This document shows positions 45,331 to 54,104 of a stretch of 64,000 nt of DNA, piece by piece. The stretch is from Bradyrhizobium sp. MOS003 (GTDB lineage Bacteria > Pseudomonadota > Alphaproteobacteria > Rhizobiales > Xanthobacteraceae): positions 62,001 through 126,000 of the forward strand of contig NZ_PYFW01000010.1 of assembly GCF_003020125.1 (NCBI RefSeq), read 5' to 3'. A program made the translations under genes and the position numbers. The notes beneath the pieces are model-generated. The model did no database searches, was not told the DNA's origin, and saw only the letters and a list, made by a program, of their open reading frames with translations. How positions within the stretch are numbered: position 1 is the stretch's first letter; every line of letters starts with the position of its first letter.

Positions 45331-45711
45331 ATGAGCGTGCCCAGCAACGTCCGGCGCTTCGAAGCGCTGCTTTATGCATCGTTGATGCTGGACGCCTTGT
45401 CCGTTGCGGTGCAGGATCGCACGCCCAGTGCCGAGGTGAGCGAGCAGATGATCATGACGGGGACCTTGCTCGCCGGCGTCATGATCCTGCTGCTGGTCTA
45501 TTTCGTCCGGCTCGCCGCGCATGGGCGCAAGAACTGGCCGCGCTGGGTGCTGGCGGCCGCGCTCGTGCTGTCGGTGATCTCGCTCGGCCAGATCATCGGG
45601 GAGAAGGGCATGGAGCTCGACAGCGCCATCGAGATCGTTTCCTGCGCGCTGACGACGATCGGATTGTATTTCTCGTTCACCGGCGACGCCCAGGGCTGGT
45701 TCAACGCGTGA
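45331..45711 (+). CDS. small integral membrane protein, 126 aa
   Basis: Three to four hydrophobic segments (about 12-26, 40-60, 70-90, 98-115) with positively charged loops (RLAAHGRKNWPRW). No motif I recognise. It lies 21 bp after era on the same strand and before recO, and probably reads with the era operon. A palindromic repeat follows 13 bp later. Confidence 0.65.
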   Translation: MSVPSNVRRFEALLYASLMLDALSVAVQDRTPSAEVSEQMIMTGTLLAGVMILLLVYFVRLAAHGRKNWPRWVLAAALVLSVISLGQIIGEKGMELDSAIEIVSCALTTIGLYFSFTGDAQGWFNA

Positions 45712-45724
45712 CGTTTTGCGCGGT

Positions 45725-45817
45725 GTAGGGTAGGCAAAGGCGCCCCTTCCGCGCCGTGCTTACCATCTCACCATGGTCGCAAAAATGCGTGGGCACGCTT
45801 CGCTTTGCCCACCCTAC
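45725..45817. repeat. 93-bp palindromic intergenic repeat before recO
   Basis: GTAGGGTAGGCAAAG (45725-45739) is complementary with one mismatch to CTTTGCCCACCCTAC (45803-45817), and inner GGCGC/GCGCC and GTGC/GCAC words continue the pairing. It matches the pattern of a recurrent Bradyrhizobium spacer repeat with GGTGGGCAAAG and CTTTGCCCACC ends (recalled). It separates recO from the era unit. Confidence 0.65.
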
Positions 45818-45847
45818 GACAGCTCGAAATGCGGTAAGTTTCCTCCC

Positions 45848-46600
45848 ATGGAATGGACCGACGAGGGCATCGTGCTGGGCGTGCGGCGGCATGGCGAATC
45901 CAGCGCCATCGTCGAGCTCTTGACGCGCGGGCACGGCCGCCACCTCGGCCTCGTGCGCGGCGGCGCCGGATCGCGGATGCGGCCCTTGCTGCAGCCGGGG
46001 AACAGCGTCAGCGTCGTCTGGCGGGCGCGGCTCGACGAGCATCTCGGCACCTACGCGATCGAGGGCTTGAAGCTGCGCGCGGCCACGTTGCTGGGATCAT
46101 CCCACGGCGTCTACGGCGTCACCCATCTCGCCTCGATTGCGCGCCTCCTGCCAGAGCGCGATCCGCATGAGCAGATCTTCACGCAGCTCGAGCATTCGCT
46201 CGACGATTTCGACGATATCGGCAGCGCCGCCGTGCACGTCATCCATTTCGAGCTGTCGATGCTCGGCGAACTCGGCTTTGGGCTGGCGCTGGAGAATTGC
46301 GCGGTCACCGGCGAGACCACGGACCTGATCTACGTCTCGCCGAAATCTGGCGGTGCGGTGTCGCGCGGCGCGGGCGAGCCGTGGCGCGACCGCCTGTTGC
46401 GCCTGCCGCCTTTTCTACGCCAGGGCGAGGTGCAGGGGGAGCTTACCGACGAGGATCTCCAGGATGGCTTTCGACTCACCGGGTTGTTCCTGCTGCGCCA
46501 CGTGCTGGAGCCGCGCGGGCAGGTCCATTCCGATGCGCGGGCCGGCTTCATCAACGCGCTGACGCGACAGCAGGCCAGAGCCGCAATTTCCGCGCCATGA
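45848..46600 (+). CDS. recO: DNA repair protein RecO
   Basis: 250 residues from ATG 45848; upstream in-frame codons lie in the repeat. OB-fold N-terminus: WTDEGIVLGVRRHGESSAIVELLTRGHGRH, then LVRGGAGSR and LQPGNSVSVVWRAR, with a helical C-terminal domain. Mediates RecA loading with RecR. No zinc-ribbon cysteines stand out in the C-terminal part (a single Cys near residue 158), so the zinc site of some RecO proteins is absent or altered. Confidence 0.93.
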   Translation: MEWTDEGIVLGVRRHGESSAIVELLTRGHGRHLGLVRGGAGSRMRPLLQPGNSVSVVWRARLDEHLGTYAIEGLKLRAATLLGSSHGVYGVTHLASIARLLPERDPHEQIFTQLEHSLDDFDDIGSAAVHVIHFELSMLGELGFGLALENCAVTGETTDLIYVSPKSGGAVSRGAGEPWRDRLLRLPPFLRQGEVQGELTDEDLQDGFRLTGLFLLRHVLEPRGQVHSDARAGFINALTRQQARAAISAP

Positions 46601-46701
46601 GCTAGGCGCGACCCTACCTTGTTCCTCGACATGAAGTTCTCTGGAACGAAATCGGGTTCAACGGACTTGGCCCCTCAGGTTCCATCACGGGGATAGCCCA
46701 A

Positions 46702-46989
46702 ATGCTGATCAGGGGATTCGCCTTGTCTGCGGCGCTGCTCGCGTTTGCGCCTGATGCCATCGCCGGCGAGCCGCAACCCGGCGTGTTTCGCCGGGCATCC
46801 TGCACGGTTGTCCGGTACTATGTGGCCAAATATTCTGCTGCGGCTGCAGAGACATGGGCGCGGTCGAAGGGCGCAACGGAGGCCGAAATCGAGGTCGCCC
46901 GGCGCTGCCTGACCAATGCTCCGGCCACCACACAGGCCCAAAAGGCCCAGACCACCCAGCCTGTGACAGCCGGTTGGGCCGGGCAGTAG
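46702..46989 (+). CDS. small secreted protein, 95 aa
   Basis: A signal peptide covers residues 1-21 (MLIRGFALSAALLAFAPDA, cleavage near AIAG). The mature part has two Cys (SCTVVRYYVAKYSAAAAETWARSKG, then RRCLTNAP) able to form one disulfide around a helix, and a Gln/Thr/Ala-rich tail. Function unknown. Stands alone before parC on the same strand. Confidence 0.65.
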   Translation: MLIRGFALSAALLAFAPDAIAGEPQPGVFRRASCTVVRYYVAKYSAAAAETWARSKGATEAEIEVARRCLTNAPATTQAQKAQTTQPVTAGWAGQ

Positions 46990-47049
46990 CCGCCCACAGG
47001 GAACCAATCCATCCTTGCCCGATTCGCTTCCACGGTTTAACCGGGCGGC

Positions 47050-49308
47050 ATGGGAAAACGAATCGTTCCGCCGGAAGAACCGGCCGAAATTCACGAGGTG
47101 CCGCTGCGTGAAGCGCTCGAGGAGCGCTATCTCGCTTATGCGCTCTCCACCATCATGCACCGCGCGCTGCCCGACGCGCGCGACGGCCTGAAGCCGGTCC
47201 ACCGCCGCATCCTCTACGGCATGCGCCTTCTCAGGCTCGACCCCGGCACCGCTTTCAAAAAATCCGCCAAGATCGTCGGCGACGTGATGGGCTCGTTCCA
47301 TCCGCACGGCGACCAGGCGATCTACGACGCCATGGTCCGCCTCGCGCAGGATTTCTCTTCGCGCTATCCGCTGGTCGACGGCCAGGGCAATTTCGGCAAT
47401 ATCGACGGCGATAATCCGGCCGCCTATCGCTACACCGAAGCGCGCATGACCGACGTCGCGCGGCTTCTGCTCGAAGGCATCGACGAGGACGGCGTCGAGT
47501 TCCGCCCCAATTACGACGGCCAGTCGAGGGAGCCGGTCGTGCTGCCCGGCGGCTTCCCGAACCTGCTCGCCAACGGCGCGCAGGGCATCGCGGTCGGTAT
47601 GGCGACCTCGATCCCGCCGCACAACGCCGCCGAGCTCTGCGAAGCCGCGCTGCACCTGATCGAGAAGCCCGACGCCAAGTCCAAGGCGCTGATGAAGTGG
47701 GTCAAGGGTCCCGACTTCCCGACCGGCGGCATCTGCGTCGATTCCAAGCAGTCGATCGCCGAGGCCTACACCACCGGCCGCGGCTCGTTCCGCGTCCGCG
47801 CGCGGTGGGAGCAGGAGGAGGGCGCGCGGGGCGCCTGGGTCGTTGTCGTCACCGAGATTCCCTTCCTGGTGCAGAAGTCGCGGCTGATCGAGAAGGTCGC
47901 CGAGCTGCTCGACCAGAAGAAGCTGCCGCTGGTCGGCGATATCAGGGACGAGTCGGCCGAAGACGTCCGCATCGTGATCGAGCCGAAGTCGAAGAACGTC
48001 GATCCCGCCTTGATGATGGAATCGCTGTTCCGGCTCACCGAGCTCGAGAACAAGATTCCGCTGAACCTCAACGTCCTGATCAAGGGCCGCGTGCCCAAGG
48101 TGGTGGGCCTCGCGGAGTGCCTGCGCGAATGGCTCGACCATCTGCGCGACGTCCTGATCCGCCGCAGCAATCATCGCAAGGCCGAGATCGAGCGCCGGCT
48201 CGAGATTCTCGGCGGCTTGCTGATCGCCTATCTCAACATCGACGAGGTGATCCGGATCATCCGCACCGAGGATGAGCCGAAGCCGGCGCTGATCAAGGCG
48301 TTCAAGCTCACCGAGGTGCAGGCCGAAGCCATCCTCAACATGCGGCTCCGCTCCTTGCGAAAGCTCGAGGAGATGGAGATTCGCACCGAGGAAAAGGATC
48401 TGCGCAAGGAGCTGAAGGGCCTCGAGGGGCTGCTGGCCTCCGAGCCCGAGCAGTGGAAGAAGGTCGGCGAGCAGGTCGGCAAGGTCCGCGACATGTTCGG
48501 ACCGAAGACGCCACTCGGCAAGCGCCGCACCACTTTTGCCGACGCGCCCGAGCACGATCTCGCCGCGATCGAAGAGGCCTTCGTCGAACGCGAGCCGGTG
48601 ACGGTCGTGGTCTCCGACAAGGGCTGGATCCGGACCATGAAGGGCCATGTCGAGGATCTCTCGGGGCTGGCCTTCAAGCAGGACGACAAGCTCGGCTTCG
48701 CCTTCTTCGCCGAGACGACCTCGAAGTTGCTGCTGTTCGCCACCAACGGCAAATTCTACTCGCTCGACGTCGCCAAGCTGCCCGGCGGCCGCGGCCACGG
48801 CGAGCCGATCCGCCTGTTCATCGACCTCGAACAGGAGGCGGCGCCCGTGGCGCTGTTCGTCAACAAGGGCGGACGCAAATTCCTGGTCGCGAGCCACGAG
48901 GGCCAGGGTTTTGTGGTCAACGAGGACGATTGCGTCGGCACCACCAAGAAGGGCAAGCAGGTCCTCAACGTCGACATGCCGAACGAGGCGTGCGTGGTCA
49001 CCGAAGTGCTCGGTGACACCGTCGCGGTCATCGGCGAGAATCGCAAGATGCTGATTTTCCCGCTCGACCAGGTGCCGGAGATGGCGCGCGGCCGCGGCGT
49101 TCGCTTGCAGAAATACAAGGACGGTGGTCTCTCCGACATTGCCGTGTTCGAGGCGAAGGCGGGCCTGACCTGGAAGGATTCCGCCGGCCGCGAGTTCTCC
49201 GCGACCATGAAGGAGCTCGCGGAGTGGAAGGGCACCCGCGCCGACGCCGGCCGCCTGCCGCCGAAGGGTTTCCCGAAGTCGAACAAGTTCGGCAAGGTGA
49301 TCGGATAG
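47050..49308 (+). CDS. parC: DNA topoisomerase IV subunit A
   Basis: 752 residues; decatenates daughter chromosomes with ParE. Catalytic Tyr128 in AAYRYTEARMT; the N-terminal winged helix has HRALPDARDGLKPVHRRILYGM; the C-terminal half is a degenerate beta-pinwheel. In the quinolone-pocket helix the usual Ser is Gln89 (HPHGDQAIYDAM). It is shorter than GyrA and lacks an acidic tail or GyrA box, which supports ParC. The parE gene is not in the window. Confidence 0.97.
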   Translation: MGKRIVPPEEPAEIHEVPLREALEERYLAYALSTIMHRALPDARDGLKPVHRRILYGMRLLRLDPGTAFKKSAKIVGDVMGSFHPHGDQAIYDAMVRLAQDFSSRYPLVDGQGNFGNIDGDNPAAYRYTEARMTDVARLLLEGIDEDGVEFRPNYDGQSREPVVLPGGFPNLLANGAQGIAVGMATSIPPHNAAELCEAALHLIEKPDAKSKALMKWVKGPDFPTGGICVDSKQSIAEAYTTGRGSFRVRARWEQEEGARGAWVVVVTEIPFLVQKSRLIEKVAELLDQKKLPLVGDIRDESAEDVRIVIEPKSKNVDPALMMESLFRLTELENKIPLNLNVLIKGRVPKVVGLAECLREWLDHLRDVLIRRSNHRKAEIERRLEILGGLLIAYLNIDEVIRIIRTEDEPKPALIKAFKLTEVQAEAILNMRLRSLRKLEEMEIRTEEKDLRKELKGLEGLLASEPEQWKKVGEQVGKVRDMFGPKTPLGKRRTTFADAPEHDLAAIEEAFVEREPVTVVVSDKGWIRTMKGHVEDLSGLAFKQDDKLGFAFFAETTSKLLLFATNGKFYSLDVAKLPGGRGHGEPIRLFIDLEQEAAPVALFVNKGGRKFLVASHEGQGFVVNEDDCVGTTKKGKQVLNVDMPNEACVVTEVLGDTVAVIGENRKMLIFPLDQVPEMARGRGVRLQKYKDGGLSDIAVFEAKAGLTWKDSAGREFSATMKELAEWKGTRADAGRLPPKGFPKSNKFGKVIG

Positions 49309-49315
49309 ACGGTCT

Positions 49316-49450
49316 CGTGTCCCGGACGCGCTGCAGCGTGCAACGCTGCTGCGCAGAGCCGGGACCCAGCACCGGTCGAGCGCGCGGCGAGATGGGCCCC
49401 GGCTCTGCAGCGCAGCGTCGAAGTGACGCTGCACTGCGTCCGGGGCACGA
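49316..49450. repeat. 135-bp GC-rich palindromic repeat after parC
   Basis: The outer arms CGTGTCCCGGACGC and GCGTCCGGGGCACG are near-perfect complements. Inside, the CAACGCTGCTGCGCAGAGCC segment and GGCTCTGCAGCGCAGCGT, plus GGGACCCA and TGGGCCCC, pair further. The whole can fold into a long hairpin. It resembles a recurrent Bradyrhizobium spacer repeat (recalled) and may end the parC transcript. Confidence 0.55.
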
Positions 49451-49480
49451 GCGAATGTAGCGCACGCTTGTCTTTCCAGC

Positions 49481-49558
49481 GTCATTGCGAGCGCAGCGAA
49501 GCAATCCAGACGGCCTCTCCGGAAAGATTCTGGATTGCTTCGCTGCGCTCGCAATGAC
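49481..49558. repeat. perfect 30-bp inverted repeat (copy 1)
   Basis: Left arm 49481-49510 begins GTCATTGCGAGCGCAGCGAA; right arm 49529-49558 ends CGCTGCGCTCGCAATGAC. They are exact reverse complements around an 18-bp loop containing GGAAAGA. A second copy of the same family lies at 52860-52937. Confidence 0.85.
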
Positions 49559-49704
49559 GGGAGGTAGTAGCGGCGATCCCCATCCGCATTTCCGCAAATG
49601 CGCGGCAGATAGTCGTGGACGCATACGTGCTTCGGCCGCGTGGGCACGAACATTGCTTTTTCCTGGCGACTGCGAACGTTTCAGTCAAAAGGCAAAACAC
49701 ACCA

Positions 49705-51255
49705 ATGTTCAAATTGATGGCTTTCATTCCGGCGTTGCTCGGGTTCGCGATCGCCGCGGTACCTGCGCAGGCCGCAGGCAATCTCGTCGCGGTACTGGAG
49801 GCGGAGATCGTCACGCTCGATCCGCATTTCTCCACGGCCTATATTTCGCGCACGTTTGGCTACATGGTGTTCGACACGCTGTTCGCGAAAGACTCCAAGG
49901 GCGAGATCAAGCCGCAGATGGTGCAGGACTGGAAGGTCTCCGCGGATGGATTGACCTACACGTTCACACTGCGTGACGGCCTGAAGTGGCATGACGGTCA
50001 GCCGGTCACCGCGGCCGATTGCGTGGCGTCGTTGCGCCGCTGGGGCACCCGCAGCGCGCTTGGCCGCCGCATCTTTGCGATTACGGCCTCGCTTGAACCA
50101 ACCGATGCGAAAACCTTCGTGCTGACGTTGAAGGAGCCCTCCGGCCTCGTCATCGACGCGCTCGGCAATCCCGTCAGCCCCGTTGCCTTCATGATGCCCG
50201 AGCGCATCGCGAAAACACCCGGCGACCAGCGCATCACCGAGATCGTCGGCTCCGGCCCGTTCGTCTACAGCAAGGCCGATCACCGCACCGGCGATCGCAT
50301 GATCCTGAAGAAGTTCGCCGACTATGTGCCGCGCTCCGAGCCTGCCGACTTCCTCGCCGGCGGCAAGCGCGTCAACGTCGACACGCTGGAGATCCGCGTC
50401 ATTACTGACGGTGCGACCGCGGCCTCAGCGCTGCAGGCCGGCGAAGTCGACTTCATGCAATACGCGCCATTCGACCTGCTGCCGACGCTGGAGAAGAATT
50501 CGCGCGTCAAGCTGGTCAATTTCACCGGCGGCAACATGTTCGCAGGCGCCTATCGCCTCAACGCCGCGTCGAAGCCGTTCGACGATCCCGCGATCCGGCG
50601 CGTGCTGTGGAAACTGGTCGACCAGCGCGAAGTGCTGGATGCGCTCGGCCTCGATGCCAAATACGCGACGCCTTGCGCGACATACTTCACCTGCGGCACC
50701 ACCTATGAGAGCAAGGCCGGCACCGACGCGGCCGCCAAGCCCTCGATCGAGGCGGCCAAGGCCGCGCTGAAGGCGACCAAATATGCCGGCGAGCCTGTCG
50801 TCGTGATGGAGGCCAACGATCTCGAAGCCCCTCGCGTCTCGGCGCAGGTGCTGGCGGAGCGGCTGAAGGCCGCCGGCTTCAACGTCGATCTGCAGGTGAT
50901 GGACTGGGCCAGCGTGCTGGCGCGCCGCGCCAAGAAGGAGGGCTGGAGCGTCTATGGCGTTCACGCCGGCGGTTTCGACCTCGGCTCGCCGCTGACCAAT
51001 GTCATGGTCGCCTTCAATTGTGCCGATTTCACCGGCTGGCAGTGCGATCAGCGCATCACGCCGCTGATGGAAGCCTTCGCCAAGGCGCCGGCCGAGGAGG
51101 ACCGCAAGAAGATCGCCGGGGAGATCCAGAGCGTCATGTACGACCAAGCCCCCGCGATCCCGTGGGGACAATTTGCGCAGCCGGCGGCCTATCGCGCCAC
51201 CCTGCGTGGTCTGATACCGTCCGCCATCCCGGTGTTCTGGAACGTTGAGAAGTAA
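49705..51255 (+). CDS. ABC transporter solute-binding protein, family 5 (peptide/opine type)
   Basis: 516 residues from ATG 49705; the signal peptide ends near VPAQAAG. EAEIVTLDPHFSTAYISRTF, then FDTLF, LTYTFTLRDGLKWHDGQPVTAADCV and GSGPFVY are the classic family 5 (DppA/OppA) landmarks. The periplasmic protein delivers oligopeptides, nickel, opines or other ligands. No permease or ATPase genes are in the window, so its transporter is elsewhere. It is followed 4 bp later by a GMC oxidoreductase, which hints that the ligand may be an alcohol-bearing compound (weak inference). Confidence 0.92.
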   Translation: MFKLMAFIPALLGFAIAAVPAQAAGNLVAVLEAEIVTLDPHFSTAYISRTFGYMVFDTLFAKDSKGEIKPQMVQDWKVSADGLTYTFTLRDGLKWHDGQPVTAADCVASLRRWGTRSALGRRIFAITASLEPTDAKTFVLTLKEPSGLVIDALGNPVSPVAFMMPERIAKTPGDQRITEIVGSGPFVYSKADHRTGDRMILKKFADYVPRSEPADFLAGGKRVNVDTLEIRVITDGATAASALQAGEVDFMQYAPFDLLPTLEKNSRVKLVNFTGGNMFAGAYRLNAASKPFDDPAIRRVLWKLVDQREVLDALGLDAKYATPCATYFTCGTTYESKAGTDAAAKPSIEAAKAALKATKYAGEPVVVMEANDLEAPRVSAQVLAERLKAAGFNVDLQVMDWASVLARRAKKEGWSVYGVHAGGFDLGSPLTNVMVAFNCADFTGWQCDQRITPLMEAFAKAPAEEDRKKIAGEIQSVMYDQAPAIPWGQFAQPAAYRATLRGLIPSAIPVFWNVEK

Positions 51256-51259
51256 CGCG

Positions 51260-52804
51260 ATGTACGATGTCATTGTTGTCGGCGGCGGCTCTGCCGGCGC
51301 CGCTGTTGCGGCACGGCTCTCCGAGGATCCGGCACGACGTGTCCTGCTGCTCGAAGCGGGACTGGATTGGCGCGCCGACGAGGCGCCCTGGGAGGTCAGG
51401 ACGCCCAATCCGATCCCGATCATCCACAAGCGCGAGTACCAGGAGAAATGGCAGTGGCCCGATCTGTTGTCGCGCCGGGTGGCCGGGCAGGAGCCGCGCT
51501 TCTACTGGCGCGGCAAGGGGCTCGGCGGAAGCTCGATGATGAACGGGCAGATCGCCATCCGCGGCGTTGCCGATGCGTTCGACGAATGGGCGGCCAATGG
51601 TTGCGCCGGCTGGTCGGCGAAGGACGTGATGCCGCTGTTCTCGGTAATCGAGGACGATTTTGAGTTCGGCGATGCCGATGGCCATGGCCGCGGCGGACCG
51701 CTGCCGGTCTATCGCGCTCCGCCAGAAAAATGGGGGCCGATCGATCTCGGCTTGCGTGATGCGGCGCTGGCGAGCGGCCATCCCTGGTGCGCCGACCTCA
51801 ACGGCCCCGATGGCGAGGGTGTCGCCTGCTATCCCATCAACAGCCGCGACTTGCGCCGCATCAGCACGAATGAGGGTTATCTGGAGCCCGCGCGCGAGCG
51901 CGCCAATCTGGAGATCCGTGGCCATGCGCTGGTCGATCGAGTCCTGATCAGTGACGGCCGGGCAACCGGCGTCCGCGTTCATGTCGAAGGGCAGGGCACC
52001 CAGGAGATCAGCGCGCGCCAGATCGTGCTCTGCGCCGGCGCCATCCACAGCCCGGCGATCCTGCTGCGCTCGGGCATCGGTCCGGCGGAGGAATTGAAGG
52101 CGATGGGAATTGGCGTCGCGCGCGACCTGCCGGTCGGTCGTCACTATTTCGACCACCCGCTGTTTCGCGCCACGATCCAGCTCCGCGACAATCTGCGGCC
52201 GACCGATCCGGACACCCGGCACACCAATTGCTGCGTGACCTATTCCTCGGGCCTTGCCGACGGCGGCAAGCGCGACATGATCCTGATTGCCTTCAATCAT
52301 CGCGGCATCGGCGTGCCGGGCGCGATCGGCGCGGGCCTGTTCAACGCCTATTCCCGCGGCACGCTCAAGCTGGCCTCGGCCGATCCCACGATTGATCCTG
52401 TCGTCGAGGAGAACATGCTGGCCGATCCGCGCGACATGCTGCGCATGATCGACGCGGTGAGGCGGCTCGCCGTGATCACGTCCCAGCCGGCGCTCGCTGG
52501 CATCGCCGATTGGATCAGGCTCGCCGACACCGACCTGACCTTGCCGCAGGCCGCCGCGCTGCCGGATCACGAACTCGCCGCGGTGCTTCGCCGTGAGACC
52601 GGCGACATCCAGCACGCCGCCGGCAGCTGCCGCATGACGGGCCTCAACGATGCCGACGGCGTGGTCAATCCGGATGGCACCGTGAAGGGGATAAGCGGCC
52701 TGCGCGTCGCCGACGCTTCGATCATGCCGTCGGATTGTCGGGCCAACACGCATTTCACGACGGTAGTGATCGGGGAAGCGATTGCGCGGATGATGATGAA
52801 GTAG
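51260..52804 (+). CDS. GMC-family FAD oxidoreductase (choline/alcohol dehydrogenase type)
   Basis: 514 residues from ATG 51260. The N-terminal FAD motif MYDVIVVGGGSAGAAVAARLSED, GKGLGGSSMMNGQIAIRG as GMC signature 1, and CAGAIHSPAILLRSGIGPA as signature 2 are all present. The C-terminal region holds the active-site His in QHAAGSCRM and a second in the ANTHFTTVV stretch. Oxidises primary alcohols such as choline, PEG or aryl alcohols; substrate is not readable. Coupled to the upstream binding protein. Confidence 0.93.
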   Translation: MYDVIVVGGGSAGAAVAARLSEDPARRVLLLEAGLDWRADEAPWEVRTPNPIPIIHKREYQEKWQWPDLLSRRVAGQEPRFYWRGKGLGGSSMMNGQIAIRGVADAFDEWAANGCAGWSAKDVMPLFSVIEDDFEFGDADGHGRGGPLPVYRAPPEKWGPIDLGLRDAALASGHPWCADLNGPDGEGVACYPINSRDLRRISTNEGYLEPARERANLEIRGHALVDRVLISDGRATGVRVHVEGQGTQEISARQIVLCAGAIHSPAILLRSGIGPAEELKAMGIGVARDLPVGRHYFDHPLFRATIQLRDNLRPTDPDTRHTNCCVTYSSGLADGGKRDMILIAFNHRGIGVPGAIGAGLFNAYSRGTLKLASADPTIDPVVEENMLADPRDMLRMIDAVRRLAVITSQPALAGIADWIRLADTDLTLPQAAALPDHELAAVLRRETGDIQHAAGSCRMTGLNDADGVVNPDGTVKGISGLRVADASIMPSDCRANTHFTTVVIGEAIARMMMK

Positions 52805-52859
52805 CCACCCTTGGTGTCATGCCGGGCACCAATGGCGTGGCGCAAGCTCTATCAACACT

Positions 52860-52937
52860 GTCATTGCGAGCGCAGCCAAGCAATCCAGCATCCCAACGCG
52901 GAAAGACTCTGGATTGCTTGGCTGCGCTCGCAATGAC
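52860..52937. repeat. perfect 29-bp inverted repeat (copy 2)
   Basis: Left arm 52860-52888 begins GTCATTGCGAGCGCAGCCAA; right arm 52909-52937 ends GGCTGCGCTCGCAATGAC; the loop is 20 bp with GGAAAGA. Same family as the copy at 49481, differing in the middle of the arm (GCCAAGC versus GCGAAGC) with matching compensatory changes on the other arm. Confidence 0.85.
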
Positions 52938-53654
52938 GAGCGAGTGGCGGGCCATCGCTCTACAGCTCGCATTTCAAACAACAGACAGGCGCTCGCCTTC
53001 TCGCGGCGCATGTCACCCGAGTTTTGCTCCTGTTGCACCGTCGAAAAAGACGAGGGCGCAGGGAAGGCCGGGCGCCGGCTGGCACCCGAGATCCGTGCGC
53101 GATAGAAATGCACACGGGGTGGACCACAGGTGTTGCCGGTCGCCCGGCCTTCCTGCGCGAATGGTTTTAACGGTGTCCTTCGTGCTCTCCTCGGGGAGCG
53201 TTGCACTATTGCCCCCGTCGTCTTGCGGGAATGCTGATGCGCGCGCCGGTTGGCCGCTACATCACCGCAAGGCTTGGCGCCAGAACCCCGGGCGTCGGGA
53301 CCACACGACTTCTCCGTCCGCGCACGTCCTCGCTGGGAATCCGGGGGGTAGCGTGTGCTCGCCTCCGAAGCCATGCGAAGACGCTGTCGGCGCCGTGTCG
53401 TGCGCGGGACAGCCATTGCTCACGGTCTCCCGCCCTGCAATGCCAATCACGCCCGACGCCGTCGCGTCCATCGCTGCCCAGCCCGCGGTTCGTGACGATC
53501 GCGATCAGCCCCTCGTCTCGGGCCAGGGTGTTTCGGGTGTACGACAAAACCGAATTTCGGTAAAGTGGAATATTTGACGAGGCAGGGGTTGACAGGCAGA
53601 GTGGCGGAATTGGTCGGCTGTTTCGCCCGGCTGCAAACCACGTTCATGGCGGAC
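52938..53654. other. 717-bp spacer: probable long dispersed repeat, no gene
   Basis: Open frames on both strands are Arg/Pro-rich and incoherent. The stretch 53040-53360, with AGGGAAGGCCGGGCGCCGGC and GTTGCCGGTCGCCCGGCC as GC-rich blocks, looks like a long dispersed spacer repeat I recall from Bradyrhizobium genomes; this was not searched. The last 100 bp are AT-richer and lie past the 3' end of the minus-strand secreted-protein cluster. Confidence 0.4.
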
Positions 53655-53999
53655 CTACGCCTTACTTTTTCCGACCGACAGCCACGAGCAGATGGCAGCT
53701 GGAAGTGCGCCTGCGAAGCCGATGAGCGGTACGATCGGCCCCGTGACGTACTGAAACACGATGACAGCCGAAAATGCCACCAGCGAACTGGCGATGATGC
53801 GAATCCAGCCCTTGTCTGCCAGCAACCAGTCGACCACTCCGGCAATCGCCATGAGGCCGAAAGCCAATGGAAACATGACCGGTGCCAAGCCGAGGAAGAT
53901 CGGCCAAAACGCCTTTGGTGAATGCAAGGCGGGTGGTGCGCATAGCATGGCCACGCACAACACGACTCCGAGCAACAGGAACAACAGAGCGCGCTTCAT
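53655..53999 (-). CDS. small membrane protein, 114 aa, last gene of the PAN cluster
   Basis: Starts MKRALLFLLLGVVLCVAMLC and has about four hydrophobic segments (5-22, 32-55, 68-86, 88-108) with short polar loops; the first may be a signal anchor. C-terminal GKSKA. No family recognised. It reads in the same direction as, and 105 bp after, the cysteine-rich secreted protein, so it may belong to that transcript. Confidence 0.65.
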   Translation of the reverse strand: MKRALLFLLLGVVLCVAMLCAPPALHSPKAFWPIFLGLAPVMFPLAFGLMAIAGVVDWLLADKGWIRIIASSLVAFSAVIVFQYVTGPIVPLIGFAGALPAAICSWLSVGKSKA

Positions 54000-54104
54000 G
54001 CTCTACCTTCTCATCTGCCTCTTGATTCCAACCATGTTGGAGGCGAAGCTTTCGACGCCGGTTGAGCCTCACCCGACGGCGCCCCCTTGAGAAGGACGGC
54101 CGCA

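Noticed and set aside
46675..49653. 992-codon open frame opposite parC
   Set aside because: Shadow of parC that also runs through repeats and a small gene; no coherent protein.
52735..53577. 280-codon plus-strand frame downstream of the GMC oxidoreductase
   Set aside because: Starts inside the oxidoreductase gene and runs through a palindrome and a non-coding repeat.
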